Counted from the stretch's first letter, positions 29,455 through 38,830 are shown. The stretch is DNA of 64,000 nt from Lysobacterales bacterium (GCA_014238945.1 JABAAB010000117.1:17669-81668), one strand, 5' to 3'. Numbers and translations: made by a program. Notes: generated from the letters alone by a model not told the origin.

Positions 29455-30429
29455 CTATGTATAGGCTTTGGGGGGTGACCATTGCAGGGCAAAATTCAGG
29501 CATTCTTTGGCGAGCTCCACCCGCTCTTCCAGGCTGTTCATAAGTGTGTTGCAACAATGAATACGTCCGGGATCTGGAAATTCCGGCACCAGGCTCCGGT
29601 CGGTTGTGTCGATCACAAAGCCATCCAGCAAATCACCGTAGTGCCTGAAAACACCCACGGAGGATAGGTCCATACCCAGTTCTGTCATCATTTTTGTGGT
29701 TGGACCCTTGATTGCACTGATCCCGATGACCGGTGACACGGCGAGAACCGGTGCCGCACAGGCTTTCAGCCGGGCCCTGATACCGGCTAGCGCCAGCAAC
29801 GGATCGATGCTGACAAATGGATTGGATGGGCAAATGATGATCGCCGCGGTCGCCGCATCTTCCAATGCGCGGCTAAAGGCAGGGGCAGGCAGCGCCTCAT
29901 CAGCACCGGCAAAATGAAAGCCGCGAACGACAGGCTGGCATTGCTCCCGCACAAAGTAATGTTGAAAGCTCAGCTCCCCTGTATCCGTGTAGACCCGTGT
30001 GCGGACCGCCTCATCGGTCATGGGTGAAACCGGGTGGTCAACACCCAGCTTCCTGCAAATTTTCGAGGTCGCATCGCTGAGGCTGTCACCACCGTCCGTC
30101 ATTGCGCGTCTGGCCAGGTGAATCGCAAGGTCCCTGTCACCCAGGCGGAACCAGGTTTCAGCCCCCAATTGTTCGAGTGTATCAAGACAATTCCAGCTGT
30201 CATTTTCTCGGCCCCAGCCCAATTCCCGGTTACTGACGCCGGCCAGCGTGTAGGTCACGGTATCGAGATCGGGGCAGATGGGCAGACCAAAGTGTTCAAA
30301 GTCATCACCGGTGTTGACCACGATGGTCAGCTGGTGCGGGGACAGTACACGGGTCAACCCCAGTGCCAACTTGGCACCACCGACCCCGCCACACAAGGCC
30401 AGTACTTTTTTGTCCACAGGCCAGTTCAC
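29455..30429 (-). CDS. cofD: 2-phospho-L-lactate transferase (F420 pathway)
   Basis: CofD/FbiA transfers the phospho-acid moiety from the GDP-linked intermediate to Fo, giving F420-0 or its dehydro form. Length is 324 residues. Conserved segments are LCGGVGGAKLALGL at the N-terminus, VVNTGDDFEHFGLPICPDLD, TVTYTLAG, GWGRENDSW, WFRLGDRDLA, CPSNPFVSIDP and VSPVIGISAIKGPTTKMM. It starts with GTG at 30429, overlapping the cofE stop by 4 bp (GTGA), which signals translational coupling. Confidence 0.95.
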   Translation of the reverse strand: MNWPVDKKVLALCGGVGGAKLALGLTRVLSPHQLTIVVNTGDDFEHFGLPICPDLDTVTYTLAGVSNRELGWGRENDSWNCLDTLEQLGAETWFRLGDRDLAIHLARRAMTDGGDSLSDATSKICRKLGVDHPVSPMTDEAVRTRVYTDTGELSFQHYFVREQCQPVVRGFHFAGADEALPAPAFSRALEDAATAAIIICPSNPFVSIDPLLALAGIRARLKACAAPVLAVSPVIGISAIKGPTTKMMTELGMDLSSVGVFRHYGDLLDGFVIDTTDRSLVPEFPDPGRIHCCNTLMNSLEERVELAKECLNFALQWSPPKAYT

Positions 30430-31193
30430 TGGAACAGGTCCTGTTCCACCGGTCTTTGCAGGTGGGTAGCCGACTCCGGTTTGCGTGGAAACTCCAGCCC
30501 CCGCACCACCACGACGGGTCGTGCCTCATCTGCCTGCCCCATCAGCAGGGAGGCCGCCGTGGCGATCTCATCCCCCAGCGCCACCTGGGTCACCATCATT
30601 TCACGACCGAAAAGATCCGCTTCACCCCGTTGATCAACCGGGGAAGCAATTCCGGCACATCCGATACACACAACGGTGGTTCCCATACGCCAGGGTCTGC
30701 CGAAGCTGTCGTTGATAATGACACCCAGTTCCAGACCGGTGGCGTGTTCAAGACCCTTTTTGAGTTGACCTGCGCTGAAATCCGGATTCCGTGGCAGCAA
30801 CAGTACGCAAGGATCGGCACCCGTTGCGGGCAGATTTGATTGATCGATTCCAGCGTTTGCCATGACCAGCCCGAGTCGGTGACGCACGATGATTACACCG
30901 GGGACACAACGCAATACCTGCTCTGATTCATCAAGAATCAACTGGACCAGGCGGGGGTCCTTGTCACATTTCACCGCCAGCAGAGCCGCCTCGGATGAGG
31001 GTTTGATATCGCGGAGATTGACGTAGCAATTTTCGGATTGGGAAACGATTTTCTGGGCCAGTACCAGTACATCGTGATTTCGAAGGACAATATCTTCCCG
31101 CTCGAGCGAGTCCAGCAGCATTTGCAGCAGATTATCCCCGGGAGCAACCAGCGGGAACTCCTGCGGGGAGAGAATCTCAAGATGCTTAGTCAT
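30426..31193 (-). CDS. cofE: Coenzyme F420:L-glutamate ligase, single-domain
   Basis: CofE adds gamma-linked glutamates to F420-0. Signature regions are VLAQKIVSQSE near the N-terminus, VVRHRLGLVMANAGIDQSN-type residues (here IIVRHRLGLVMANAGIDQSN), LLPRNPDFSA, IINDSFGRPWRMGTT and IASPVDQRGEADLFGREM. Length is 255 residues from ATG 31193; ATG 31205 would add 4 residues and neither has a convincing Shine-Dalgarno sequence. The C-terminal flavin-reductase domain of actinobacterial FbiB is absent. It heads the cofE-cofD-cofCGH operon. Confidence 0.94.
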   Translation of the reverse strand: MTKHLEILSPQEFPLVAPGDNLLQMLLDSLEREDIVLRNHDVLVLAQKIVSQSENCYVNLRDIKPSSEAALLAVKCDKDPRLVQLILDESEQVLRCVPGVIIVRHRLGLVMANAGIDQSNLPATGADPCVLLLPRNPDFSAGQLKKGLEHATGLELGVIINDSFGRPWRMGTTVVCIGCAGIASPVDQRGEADLFGREMMVTQVALGDEIATAASLLMGQADEARPVVVVRGLEFPRKPESATHLQRPVEQDLFQ

Positions 31194-31755
31194 TCCTGCA
31201 ACCATTTGAGGTCATCACTCAGCGCACTCCCGTGTTCATACCTATGACCCGCGTATTGACCGGACCCTGAGGCTGTAACCAATCAGTTAAAAAAAACAGA
31301 TGCCGCAAGCACGTTAAACCGGTCTTGGCCGGTATACATCTGCACTTCACCTGTCAGCATATTACATGGAATAACAATCCACGCAGTTGCCAAAGGTGTT
31401 CAAACGACATGATACCGGTAAATTCAAAAAATACGCCAATTTTGCGTCACGGCATCAGTACATAATATTCATTGTTCCACACTTTATAAGCAGACCTGAG
31501 AAAACACGCTCAAACATATCCAGGTAAGTCGATCTGACACTGACCATCGAACTGTCGATGGCATCAGGGACTTGTCGCATTCCGGGTCAAGTGACATTGC
31601 CGTTACGGATTGAGCGAGTCAGCCACAATGATCCTTGCAACAGTTATTCCAGTCATGCCCTTTCCCGTCAGAACAAGCTGATTTCAGCCATTACCGGCAT
31701 ACCGGTCTGGGATCCGGGTCTGACCGGGGTGCTTGGTCCGGTCACAATCGTGCAC
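31194..31755. other. Non-coding gap upstream of cofE
   Basis: This 562-bp stretch separates cofE from the Lrp-type gene upstream of it on the same strand. It is richer in A and T than its neighbours (for example around 31430-31480) and should hold the cof operon promoter. A small hairpin ACCGG-tcttgg-CCGGT lies at 31318-31333. I find no convincing gene: the plus-strand frame from 31558 is antisense to the regulator for most of its length. Confidence 0.5.
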
Positions 31756-32223
31756 TTAAATTGGGAGTTCGGTGGTGTGCTTAACCTCCGTCAGGGCAAT
31801 ACTGGAGTTCACCTCCTGAACGTCTGGCAACTGGGACAGCCGTTCAAAGAAAAAGCGTTCATAGGCTTCGATATCGGGGGTCACTATACGCAGCAGATAA
31901 TCTACATGACCCAACAACAGATGACACTCCAAAACCTCAGGAAACTTTCTGATGGCTTCACCAAACTCGGTAACCTTGCTGCGACCATGTGCAGTCAGCT
32001 TGACATGGGCAAAAACCATGGTGTCAAAACCCAGCTTCTTACGGTCAAAGACCAGGCCCTGTTCCTTGATCAATCCCGATTTTCTAAGTCGCTGTATACG
32101 TCGCCAGCAAGGTGATTGTGACAAACCAATCCGCTCCCCGATGGCAGATGCCGAAAGACTGGAGTCTGATTGCAATAAGCGAAGAATTTTACGATCTAAT
32201 TCGTCTATATCTATTTTTTGCAT
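31756..32223 (-). CDS. Lrp/AsnC family transcriptional regulator
   Basis: The 155-residue protein has the N-terminal winged helix (IDELDRKILRLLQSDSSLSASAIGERIGLSQSPCWRRIQRLRKSG) and a C-terminal RAM ligand-binding domain (FAHVKLTAHG, VLECHLLLGHVDYLLRIV). It is divergent from leucine dehydrogenase and the branched-chain oxoacid dehydrogenase genes across a 152-bp AT-rich region, the arrangement of BkdR in Pseudomonas. It is therefore likely to sense a branched-chain amino acid and control that operon. The ATG at 32223 lacks a strong Shine-Dalgarno sequence. Confidence 0.9.
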   Translation of the reverse strand: MQKIDIDELDRKILRLLQSDSSLSASAIGERIGLSQSPCWRRIQRLRKSGLIKEQGLVFDRKKLGFDTMVFAHVKLTAHGRSKVTEFGEAIRKFPEVLECHLLLGHVDYLLRIVTPDIEAYERFFFERLSQLPDVQEVNSSIALTEVKHTTELPI

Positions 32224-32375
32224 GATTTATGCACCAATTTCAAATAATTTGGATATTATATGCATAATTCGTTTTTTATTCAAAAATAATGCAAAGCAAT
32301 TTTTGTCCGTCAGGGGTATATTAGGCTCCTTTTTTACAAGTACACCCCTGGTGTCCCCGAGACAAACTGAAACCG
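32224..32375. promoter_or_regulatory. Divergent promoter/operator region, Lrp-type gene and leucine dehydrogenase operon
   Basis: The first 80 bp are strongly AT-rich, unlike the surrounding genome, and include the near-palindrome CCAATTTCAAATAATTTGG (32233-32251) and ATATTATATGCATAAT. Closer to the dehydrogenase start, CAGGGG (about 32309) can pair with CCCCTG (about 32344) across a T-rich loop. AT-rich degenerate palindromes are what Lrp-family proteins bind. The binding itself is inferred. Confidence 0.5.
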
Positions 32376-33446
32376 ATGACATTTTTCGAAAACAGCGCCT
32401 GGCAAGGGCATGAATCGATCCATCATTTCCACGATCCGCACAGCGGACTCAAGGCCATCATTGCCATTCACTCAACGGCACTGGGTCCAGCCGCGGGTGG
32501 TTGCCGTATGTGGCCCTATGACAACGAGGCTGAAGCTACCCGGGACGTATTGCGTCTGTCACGAGGTATGACCTACAAGAATGCCATGGCAGGATTGCCG
32601 CTGGGTGGTGGGAAGGCCGTCATATTATCTGGAATTGAACCCCCGGCAGATGACCTGTTCACGGTATTCGGGCGCTGTGTTGAATCACTTGATGGACGCT
32701 ATGTCACCGCCGAGGATGTCGGTGTGACGATGGAGAACATGCGCCAGGTCAAACAGGTTACTGACTTCGTAGCGGGTTTACCAAGCAAGGACGGTTCCGC
32801 GGGTGGTGACCCGTCGCCGTGGACGGCGGACGGTGTGTTTCTCGGAATCCGGGCAGCGGTACAACACCGCATGGGCAAAACTTCCATGGATGGACTGAAG
32901 GTTGCAGTCCAGGGCATAGGCAAAGTGGGTTATGACCTGTGCAGGCAACTCCACTCGGCCGGGGTGGAACTGGTGATCAGTGACGTCAACGAGCAACGTC
33001 TGCAACGTGCCAGGGAAGATTTTGGTGCCCACGTGGTAGCACCGGAACAGATTGTTTTCCAGGAAGTTGACGTGCTTTCCCCCTGTGCCATGGGTTCAAT
33101 TCTCGATGCCGACAGTATTCCCGATATCAAAGCCGTGGTTATCGGCGGCGCCGCCAACAATCAGCTTGCGACCGAAGAAGATGGTCAACGTCTCACCGAC
33201 AGGAACATACTGTACGCACCCGATTATGTAATTAACGGCGGGGGCATCATCAGTGTATCAATGGAATATATGGGTGACCGCTCAGCGGCGGATGTACACA
33301 CGCAAATTGCACATATCCCCCTGAGGCTTGATAAGATATTTGCCGCAGCCAGTAAACAACAGAAACCAACCAATGTAATCGCCGATATAATGGCTGAGGC
33401 CCTGGTGGCCGAAGGTGCTTCAGACCTGCCGGTGTCCCAGCAGTAA
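32376..33446 (+). CDS. Leucine dehydrogenase (Glu/Leu/Phe/Val dehydrogenase family)
   Basis: This NAD-dependent enzyme oxidatively deaminates leucine, valine and isoleucine to 2-oxoacids. The 356-residue sequence has the substrate domain motif MTYKNAMAGLPLGGGKAVI with the catalytic lysine in GGGKAV, the preceding LGPAAGGCRMWPY, and a Rossmann domain (VAVQGIGKVGYDLCRQL). The segment APDYVINGGGIISV is typical of leucine/phenylalanine dehydrogenases rather than glutamate dehydrogenase. It lies directly upstream of the branched-chain oxoacid dehydrogenase genes, which would consume its products. Confidence 0.92.
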   Translation: MTFFENSAWQGHESIHHFHDPHSGLKAIIAIHSTALGPAAGGCRMWPYDNEAEATRDVLRLSRGMTYKNAMAGLPLGGGKAVILSGIEPPADDLFTVFGRCVESLDGRYVTAEDVGVTMENMRQVKQVTDFVAGLPSKDGSAGGDPSPWTADGVFLGIRAAVQHRMGKTSMDGLKVAVQGIGKVGYDLCRQLHSAGVELVISDVNEQRLQRAREDFGAHVVAPEQIVFQEVDVLSPCAMGSILDADSIPDIKAVVIGGAANNQLATEEDGQRLTDRNILYAPDYVINGGGIISVSMEYMGDRSAADVHTQIAHIPLRLDKIFAAASKQQKPTNVIADIMAEALVAEGASDLPVSQQ

Positions 33447-33475
33447 CTTATATTGAAAACCATGACTCCGAAACA

Positions 33476-34720
33476 ATGACGCCGAAATCAAGTCTTCACA
33501 TTCCTCATCCATCCGCACGACCGGGGGAGAAGCCCGATTTCAGTTATCTGAAACTGTCCGAAGCCGGGGCTGTGGCACGTCCAGCCAGCGGCGCCCATGC
33601 CAGTGAAATTGAAAATCTCGCCCATGAACTGGTTCGGGTACTGGACGATAACGGCCAGGCACAGGGTGAATGGAATCCCGGCATGACCAGGGAACAACTC
33701 ATCGGGGCACTGCGCCTGATGCTGCTGACCCGTCAATACGATGACCGTATGCAACGAATACAAAGACAGGGGAAGATTTCGTTCTATATGCAGTCGCTGG
33801 GTGAAGAGGCGGTGTCGATTGGCCAGGGCATGGCGCTGGAAGCCGGAGACATGCTGTTCCCCTCATACAGAAACCAGGGACTGTATATTCTGCGTGGCAG
33901 TGCCCTGGTCGACATGATGTGCCAGTGCCTGTCCAATACCCGCGATATGTGCAAGGGACGGCAGATGCCCATCATGTACCACAACCGCAAGGGCAATGTG
34001 TTTTCGATATCCGGTAATCTCGCCACACAGTACCCACACGCTGTCGGCTGGGCCATGGCCTCGGCCATCAAGGGTGAAGACCATATTGCAGCTTCCTGGG
34101 TAGGGGACGGCAGCACAGCGGAGGCGGACTTTCACCATGCACTGACCTTTGCGGCCGTGTACCAGGCCCCGGTAATCCTGAACGTGGTCAACAACCAATG
34201 GGCCATTTCGACTTTCCAGGATTTCGCCGGTGGGGAAAAACGGTCTTTCGCAGCCCGGGGACTGGGTCTGGGAATTCCGGGTGTGCGTGTTGATGGCAAT
34301 GATATTCTGGCCGTATATGCGGTCACACGATGGGCGGCAAAACGCGCCCGCCAGGGTGGTGGCCCGACACTGGTAGAACTGGTGACTTACCGGGGTGGCG
34401 CACATTCCACCAGCGATGACCCGACAAGATACCGTCCCAAGGACGAATGGGCGGCTTTTCCACTGGGTGACCCCATAGCACGCCTCAAGCAGCACCTGGT
34501 GACCAACGGGTACTGGTCGGATGAACAACATGAGGAACTGCAGAAAAACCTGGAGCAGGAAGTCAAAGAGGCATGGAAGGAGGCGGTCACATTCGGAACC
34601 ATGACCGAAGGACCGAAGCTCGGTCTGCATGAGATGTTTGACGATGTATATGCCGAGATTCCTGAACATCTGGAACAACAACGCAAGCAATTGCTGGCGT
34701 TCAAAGGCAGGTCTTCATGA
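33476..34720 (+). CDS. bkdA1: Branched-chain 2-oxoacid dehydrogenase E1 alpha subunit
   Basis: This is the thiamine-diphosphate-dependent decarboxylase alpha chain, 414 residues. It contains YDDRMQRIQRQGKISFYMQ, the ThDP motif starting VGDGSTAEADFHHALTFAA and ending VVNNQWAIST, and the phosphorylation-loop equivalent YRGGAHSTSDDPTRYRP. The N-terminal 80 residues are the extension found in BkdA1-type proteins. Its stop overlaps the bkdA2 ATG by 4 bp. Confidence 0.95.
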   Translation: MTPKSSLHIPHPSARPGEKPDFSYLKLSEAGAVARPASGAHASEIENLAHELVRVLDDNGQAQGEWNPGMTREQLIGALRLMLLTRQYDDRMQRIQRQGKISFYMQSLGEEAVSIGQGMALEAGDMLFPSYRNQGLYILRGSALVDMMCQCLSNTRDMCKGRQMPIMYHNRKGNVFSISGNLATQYPHAVGWAMASAIKGEDHIAASWVGDGSTAEADFHHALTFAAVYQAPVILNVVNNQWAISTFQDFAGGEKRSFAARGLGLGIPGVRVDGNDILAVYAVTRWAAKRARQGGGPTLVELVTYRGGAHSTSDDPTRYRPKDEWAAFPLGDPIARLKQHLVTNGYWSDEQHEELQKNLEQEVKEAWKEAVTFGTMTEGPKLGLHEMFDDVYAEIPEHLEQQRKQLLAFKGRSS

Positions 34721-35733
34721 GCCAGATGAACATGATCCAGGCCATCAATTCCGCACTGGACATCATGATGGAGAAAGATCCTACCGTCATCATATTGGGT
34801 CAGGATATAGGCTATTTTGGTGGCGTATTTCGTTGCACCGACGGTCTGCAGAACAAGTATGGTGAACACCGGGTAATCGACGCGCCAATTGCCGAGGGAG
34901 GTATCATCGGGTCGGCCATTGGTATTGGCGTCAACGGTTTGCGTCCGGTGGCAGAGATCCAGTTCGCCGACTACATCTATCCGAGTTACGACCAGATCGT
35001 AAGCGAACTGGCACGATTGAGGTTTCGCAGTGGTGGCGAATTTTTCTCACCGGTGACCATTCGCACGCCCTGCGGTGGCGGGATACGCGGAGGTCAAACC
35101 CATTCACAGAGCCCTGAAGCAATATTTACCCATATCTCCGGTATCAAATCCGTCATGCCATCGTCTCCCTACGATGCCAAGGGACTGCTGATCAGTGCCA
35201 TTGAGTCGGATGACCCGGTGGTGTTTTTTGAACCCAAGAGAATTTACAACGGACCGTTTGACGGCGACCCGAACAAGCCCGCTGTGTCGTGGGCCACCCA
35301 CCCGGGTGGCGAAGTACCCAGGGATTATTATTCCATACCACTGGGCAAGGCCGAGATTGTCGAGAAGGGCGATGAATTGAGCATCATCACCTACGGAACG
35401 ATGGTACACGTGGCCCAGGCTGCGGCACACAGAACCGGGGTCAGTGCCGATATTATCGACGTGCGCACACTGGCCCCCCTGGACATCGCCACATTACGCC
35501 AGTCGGTTGAAAAAACCGGGCGCTGCCTGGTGGCCCACGAAGCAACCCGCTTTGGTGGCTATGGGGCCGAACTGGTGGCCACCATTCAGGAACAATGTTT
35601 TTATCACCTCGAGGCGCCCATTGAGCGAGTGGCCGGTTGGGATACACCCTACCCCCACGCTTTCGAGTGGGAATACTTCCCAGGACAGGAACGGGTCATG
35701 GCGGGTATAGAAAACATAATGGAAGCAGCATGA
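34717..35733 (+). CDS. bkdA2: Branched-chain 2-oxoacid dehydrogenase E1 beta subunit
   Basis: This is the beta chain of E1, 338 residues, a transketolase-like pyrimidine-binding domain plus C-terminal domain. Markers are MNMIQAINSALDIMMEKDP, LGQDIGYFGGVFRCTDGL, DAPIAEGGIIGSAIGIG, EIQFADYIYPSYDQIVSE and ADIIDVRTLAPLDIATL. It is translationally coupled on both sides, with ATGA overlaps to bkdA1 and to the E2 gene. Confidence 0.95.
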   Translation: MSQMNMIQAINSALDIMMEKDPTVIILGQDIGYFGGVFRCTDGLQNKYGEHRVIDAPIAEGGIIGSAIGIGVNGLRPVAEIQFADYIYPSYDQIVSELARLRFRSGGEFFSPVTIRTPCGGGIRGGQTHSQSPEAIFTHISGIKSVMPSSPYDAKGLLISAIESDDPVVFFEPKRIYNGPFDGDPNKPAVSWATHPGGEVPRDYYSIPLGKAEIVEKGDELSIITYGTMVHVAQAAAHRTGVSADIIDVRTLAPLDIATLRQSVEKTGRCLVAHEATRFGGYGAELVATIQEQCFYHLEAPIERVAGWDTPYPHAFEWEYFPGQERVMAGIENIMEAA

Positions 35734-36992
35734 GTGAGTACATTTTCAAACTTCCAGATCTTGGCGAAGGTACGGTAGAGGTAGAAATTGCCGAGTGGAA
35801 TGTACAAGTCGGGGATATGGTGCAGGAGGAAGATCTGATCGGTGCGATGCTGACCGACAAGGCCGCCGTTGAATTGTCCGCACCGGTAACCGGCCGGGTC
35901 GTCAGCCTGGCGGGCGAACCGGGTGACACGGTGGCGGTTGGCGCAGCATTGATCGTATTTTCAACAGATAACAGTCAGCCAGTTACCGAGGATGCCGCAC
36001 CATCATCATTCGACATACCGGCTGCAGATGCAGGGCAATCTGACAATTCTGATGCGGAGATCGTGGCTGAACCGGTCACCCCAAGAAAGATTCTTACCTC
36101 ACCTTCGATCCGCCGGCGAGCCGGCGAGGCGGGTGTTGACCTTGCCCTGGTCACGGGCAGTGGCCCACGTGGGCGCATCAAGGCTTCAGACCTGGATGAC
36201 TACCTGGCAAGCGCGGGGTCTTCGAAACCACCCGTATCCTCAGCGGAACTTCTAACCGCTCCCGTAACGGCGGATCCGGTAGCAGAAACCACCGGTACAG
36301 TAACCGAAATCAAGGTGGTCGGACTGCGAAGAATGATCGCAAACAGGATGACGGAGGCGAATCAGGAGATTCCCCATTTTGCCTATGTCGAGGAAGTCGA
36401 TGTTAGCGCGCTCGAATCATTGCGAAAACATCTGAATGATACAAAAGCGGCGGATGATGGGAAGTTGACCCTGTTGCCTTTTATTGGTCTGGCCCTGGCA
36501 CGCACACTGGCAAAATTCCCCCAGTGCAATGCCCACTACGACCGTGAGCGGAATGTAATCATACGCCACAGTGCAGTACACCTGGGTATCGCCACGCAGA
36601 CTCCGGACGGGCTCAAAGTACCCATAGTCAGGGATATCGGCTCCCTCAGTGTGCACCGTCTGGCGGCTGAAATTCGCCGGGTCTCGGGTGCAGCACGCGA
36701 CAACACGGCAAAACGTGAGGAACTTTCGGGCTCAACCATCACCATTACCAGTCTCGGTAAACTGGGCGGGATAGTTACCACACCGGTGATCAACTTGCCG
36801 GAAGTCGCGATCATCGGTGTTAACAAGGCAGTGGAAAGACCCACTGTGGTCAACGGTCAGGTCGTGATCCGGCTGATGATGAACCTGTCTTCATCGTTCG
36901 ACCATCGCTTCGTCGACGGTTACGATGCGGCCATGATGATCCAGCAATTGAAGTCCTTGCTCGAACAGCCTGCAACCCTGTTTATGGATTGA
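35730..36992 (+). CDS. bkdB: Branched-chain 2-oxoacid dehydrogenase E2 (dihydrolipoyl acyltransferase)
   Basis: The ATG at 35730 (MSEYIFKLPDLGEGTVEVEI) overlaps the bkdA2 stop; the longer frame from 35637 lies inside bkdA2. Length is 420 residues with three domains: one lipoyl domain (about 1-78, lipoyl lysine in LTDKAAVEL), an E3/E1-binding domain (about 115-150, TSPSIRRRAGEAGVDL and GPRGRIKASDLDDYL) and the acyltransferase core ending in SSSFDHRFVDGYDAAMM with the catalytic His and Asp. No E3 gene is present in the window, so the complex must use a lipoamide dehydrogenase encoded elsewhere. Confidence 0.95.
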   Translation: MSEYIFKLPDLGEGTVEVEIAEWNVQVGDMVQEEDLIGAMLTDKAAVELSAPVTGRVVSLAGEPGDTVAVGAALIVFSTDNSQPVTEDAAPSSFDIPAADAGQSDNSDAEIVAEPVTPRKILTSPSIRRRAGEAGVDLALVTGSGPRGRIKASDLDDYLASAGSSKPPVSSAELLTAPVTADPVAETTGTVTEIKVVGLRRMIANRMTEANQEIPHFAYVEEVDVSALESLRKHLNDTKAADDGKLTLLPFIGLALARTLAKFPQCNAHYDRERNVIIRHSAVHLGIATQTPDGLKVPIVRDIGSLSVHRLAAEIRRVSGAARDNTAKREELSGSTITITSLGKLGGIVTTPVINLPEVAIIGVNKAVERPTVVNGQVVIRLMMNLSSSFDHRFVDGYDAAMMIQQLKSLLEQPATLFMD

Positions 36993-37080
36993 CGGCCCTG
37001 ACCGTACGAATAAGCGGTGTATCCCATGATCAGACTGTTTATGCTGGCGGATGAAAGGGAAATGCGGGACGAACGATTAA

Positions 37081-38292
37081 TCAATCGCGTCTGAATACCA
37101 GGCAGGCATTGGTGCCGCCAAAGCCGAAATTATTACTCATCACTGTTTTAAGTTCGGGGTTGTCCCTGCTCTTTTGCAGTATCGGCATATCCTCGGCCCG
37201 GGGATCGAGATCGGTGATATTGGCCGAACCCGCCATGAAACCGTGTTCCAGCATCAACAGGCAATGGATGGCTTCCTGCACACCCGTGGCACCCAGTGAA
37301 TGACCACACAGTGACTTACTGCTACTGAGGGATGGAATGCTGTCACCAAACACTTCGCGTATGGCCTCCAGTTCAGCGATGTCCCCCACCGGCGTGCTGG
37401 TACCATGCGTGTTGATATAATCAATGGGTGAATCTACCGTGGCAACGGCCTGTTGCATACAACGAACCGCACCCTCACCGGAAGGCGCCACCATGTTCGC
37501 ACCATCGGAAGTTGCACCATAGCCGACCAGTTCGGCATAAATCTTTGCACCGCGTGCCCGTGCGTGATCCAGTTCTTCAATGACCAGCATGCCGCCACCG
37601 GCGGCAATCACAAAACCGTCCCGACCGTTGTCATAGGCGCGGGAGGCGACCCCGGGCGTGTCATTGTATGCCGATGACAGTGCACCCATACCGTCGAACA
37701 TCATGGCCAGTGACCAATCTTCCTCTTCACCACCGCCGGCGAAAATCAGGTCCTGTTTACCCCACTGGATCTGCTCCATTGCAGCACCAATACAATGGGT
37801 GCTGGTGGCGCAGGCCGAAGTAATCGAATAGTTGAGACCGTGGATGCCAAAATGGGTGGCAAGACAGGCGGATACGGTGGAACTCATGGTACGCGGCACC
37901 AGGTAGGGGCCCACTCTGCGCACACCCTTGTCACGCAACTTGTCGGCACCCCAGATCAGGTTCTTGGATGAAGCGCCCCCGGACCCAGCGATCAGGCCGG
38001 TGCGTGCACTGGATACCAGTTCCGGTTCCAGTCCCGCATCGTCGATGGCGTTTTGCATGGAAATATAGGCATAGGATGCAGCATCACCCATGAAGCGGAG
38101 TTTCTTACGCTCGATGTGATCCTTCAGGTCAATATCCACGGACCCGCATACCTGGCTGCGTAAACCCGCCTCGGCAAAACCCTCGTTGAACGTTATACCC
38201 GATTGGGAGTACCGCAGGGAATCAAGCACAGTTTGCTGCGTATTTCCCAGGCAGGAAACCATACCCATACCCGTGACGACTACCCGGCGCAT
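37081..38292 (-). CDS. fabB: Beta-ketoacyl-ACP synthase I
   Basis: FabB elongates unsaturated acyl-ACPs. The ATG at 38292 ([18 protein letters not shown]) has GAGGGG upstream and gives 403 residues; the longer frame to 38379 overlaps fabA. Catalytic residues are visible: Cys in [20 protein letters not shown], His in [13 protein letters not shown], His in [14 protein letters not shown]. The gene follows fabA by 10 bp on the minus strand, the usual fabA-fabB operon. Confidence 0.95.
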   Translation of the reverse strand: MRRVVVTGMGMVSCLGNTQQTVLDSLRYSQSGITFNEGFAEAGLRSQVCGSVDIDLKDHIERKKLRFMGDAASYAYISMQNAIDDAGLEPELVSSARTGLIAGSGGASSKNLIWGADKLRDKGVRRVGPYLVPRTMSSTVSACLATHFGIHGLNYSITSACATSTHCIGAAMEQIQWGKQDLIFAGGGEEEDWSLAMMFDGMGALSSAYNDTPGVASRAYDNGRDGFVIAAGGGMLVIEELDHARARGAKIYAELVGYGATSDGANMVAPSGEGAVRCMQQAVATVDSPIDYINTHGTSTPVGDIAELEAIREVFGDSIPSLSSSKSLCGHSLGATGVQEAIHCLLMLEHGFMAGSANITDLDPRAEDMPILQKSRDNPELKTVMSNNFGFGGTNACLVFRRD

Positions 38293-38302
38293 CCAAAGCC
38301 CC

Positions 38303-38830
38303 TCAAAAATTGTCTGTGGAAAGGAACATGCCAACACGTAAATCATCGGCCGTATAAATAGTACGACCGTCGACGGCAACGGTTCCGCTGGCGATCGCCA
38401 TACACAATTTGCGCATTATCACCCTTTTCATGTTCAAGGTATAGGTTACCACCCCTGCGGTGGGCAAAACCTGTCCGGTAAATTTCACCTGCCCGGATCC
38501 CAGGGCCCTGCCCTTGCCGACAGCTCCACTCCAGGACAGGAAAAAACCGCTCAGTTGCCACAATGCATCAAGACCCAGGCAACCCGGCATGACCGGGTCA
38601 TCAACAAAATGACAATCAAAGAACCAAAGATCCGGTCTGATATCGAGTTCGGCTTGAATAACGCCTTTGCCAAATTCTCCGCCATCGTTGGTAATCTGGG
38701 TAATGCGGTCAAACATCAGCATGTTGCCAGTTGGCAATTTACCGGTTTGAAGACCAAACAGTCCGCCCGTGCCACAAAGCTCCAGGTCCTCTCTTGTGTA
38801 GGCATTTTTTCTGTTTTCAGGTATGGCCAT
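38303..38830 (-). CDS. fabA: 3-hydroxydecanoyl-ACP dehydratase/isomerase
   Basis: FabA dehydrates 3-hydroxydecanoyl-ACP and isomerises trans-2 to cis-3-decenoyl-ACP, starting unsaturated fatty acid synthesis. The ATG at 38830 ([20 protein letters not shown]) gives 175 residues; a TTG five codons upstream is less likely. Conserved segments are [30 protein letters not shown] with the catalytic His, [30 protein letters not shown] and [13 protein letters not shown]. It heads the fabA-fabB operon. Confidence 0.96.
   Translation of the reverse strand: MAIPENRKNAYTREDLELCGTGGLFGLQTGKLPTGNMLMFDRITQITNDGGEFGKGVIQAELDIRPDLWFFDCHFVDDPVMPGCLGLDALWQLSGFFLSWSGAVGKGRALGSGQVKFTGQVLPTAGVVTYTLNMKRVIMRKLCMAIASGTVAVDGRTIYTADDLRVGMFLSTDNF

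Noticed and set aside
31558..32115. Plus-strand open frame upstream of leucine dehydrogenase
   Set aside because: Most of it is antisense to the Lrp-type regulator, and it lacks coding character.
37027..37095. 22-codon frame starting MIRLFMLADE between bkdB and fabB
   Set aside because: Too short, runs into the end of fabB on the opposite strand, and no ribosome-binding site.
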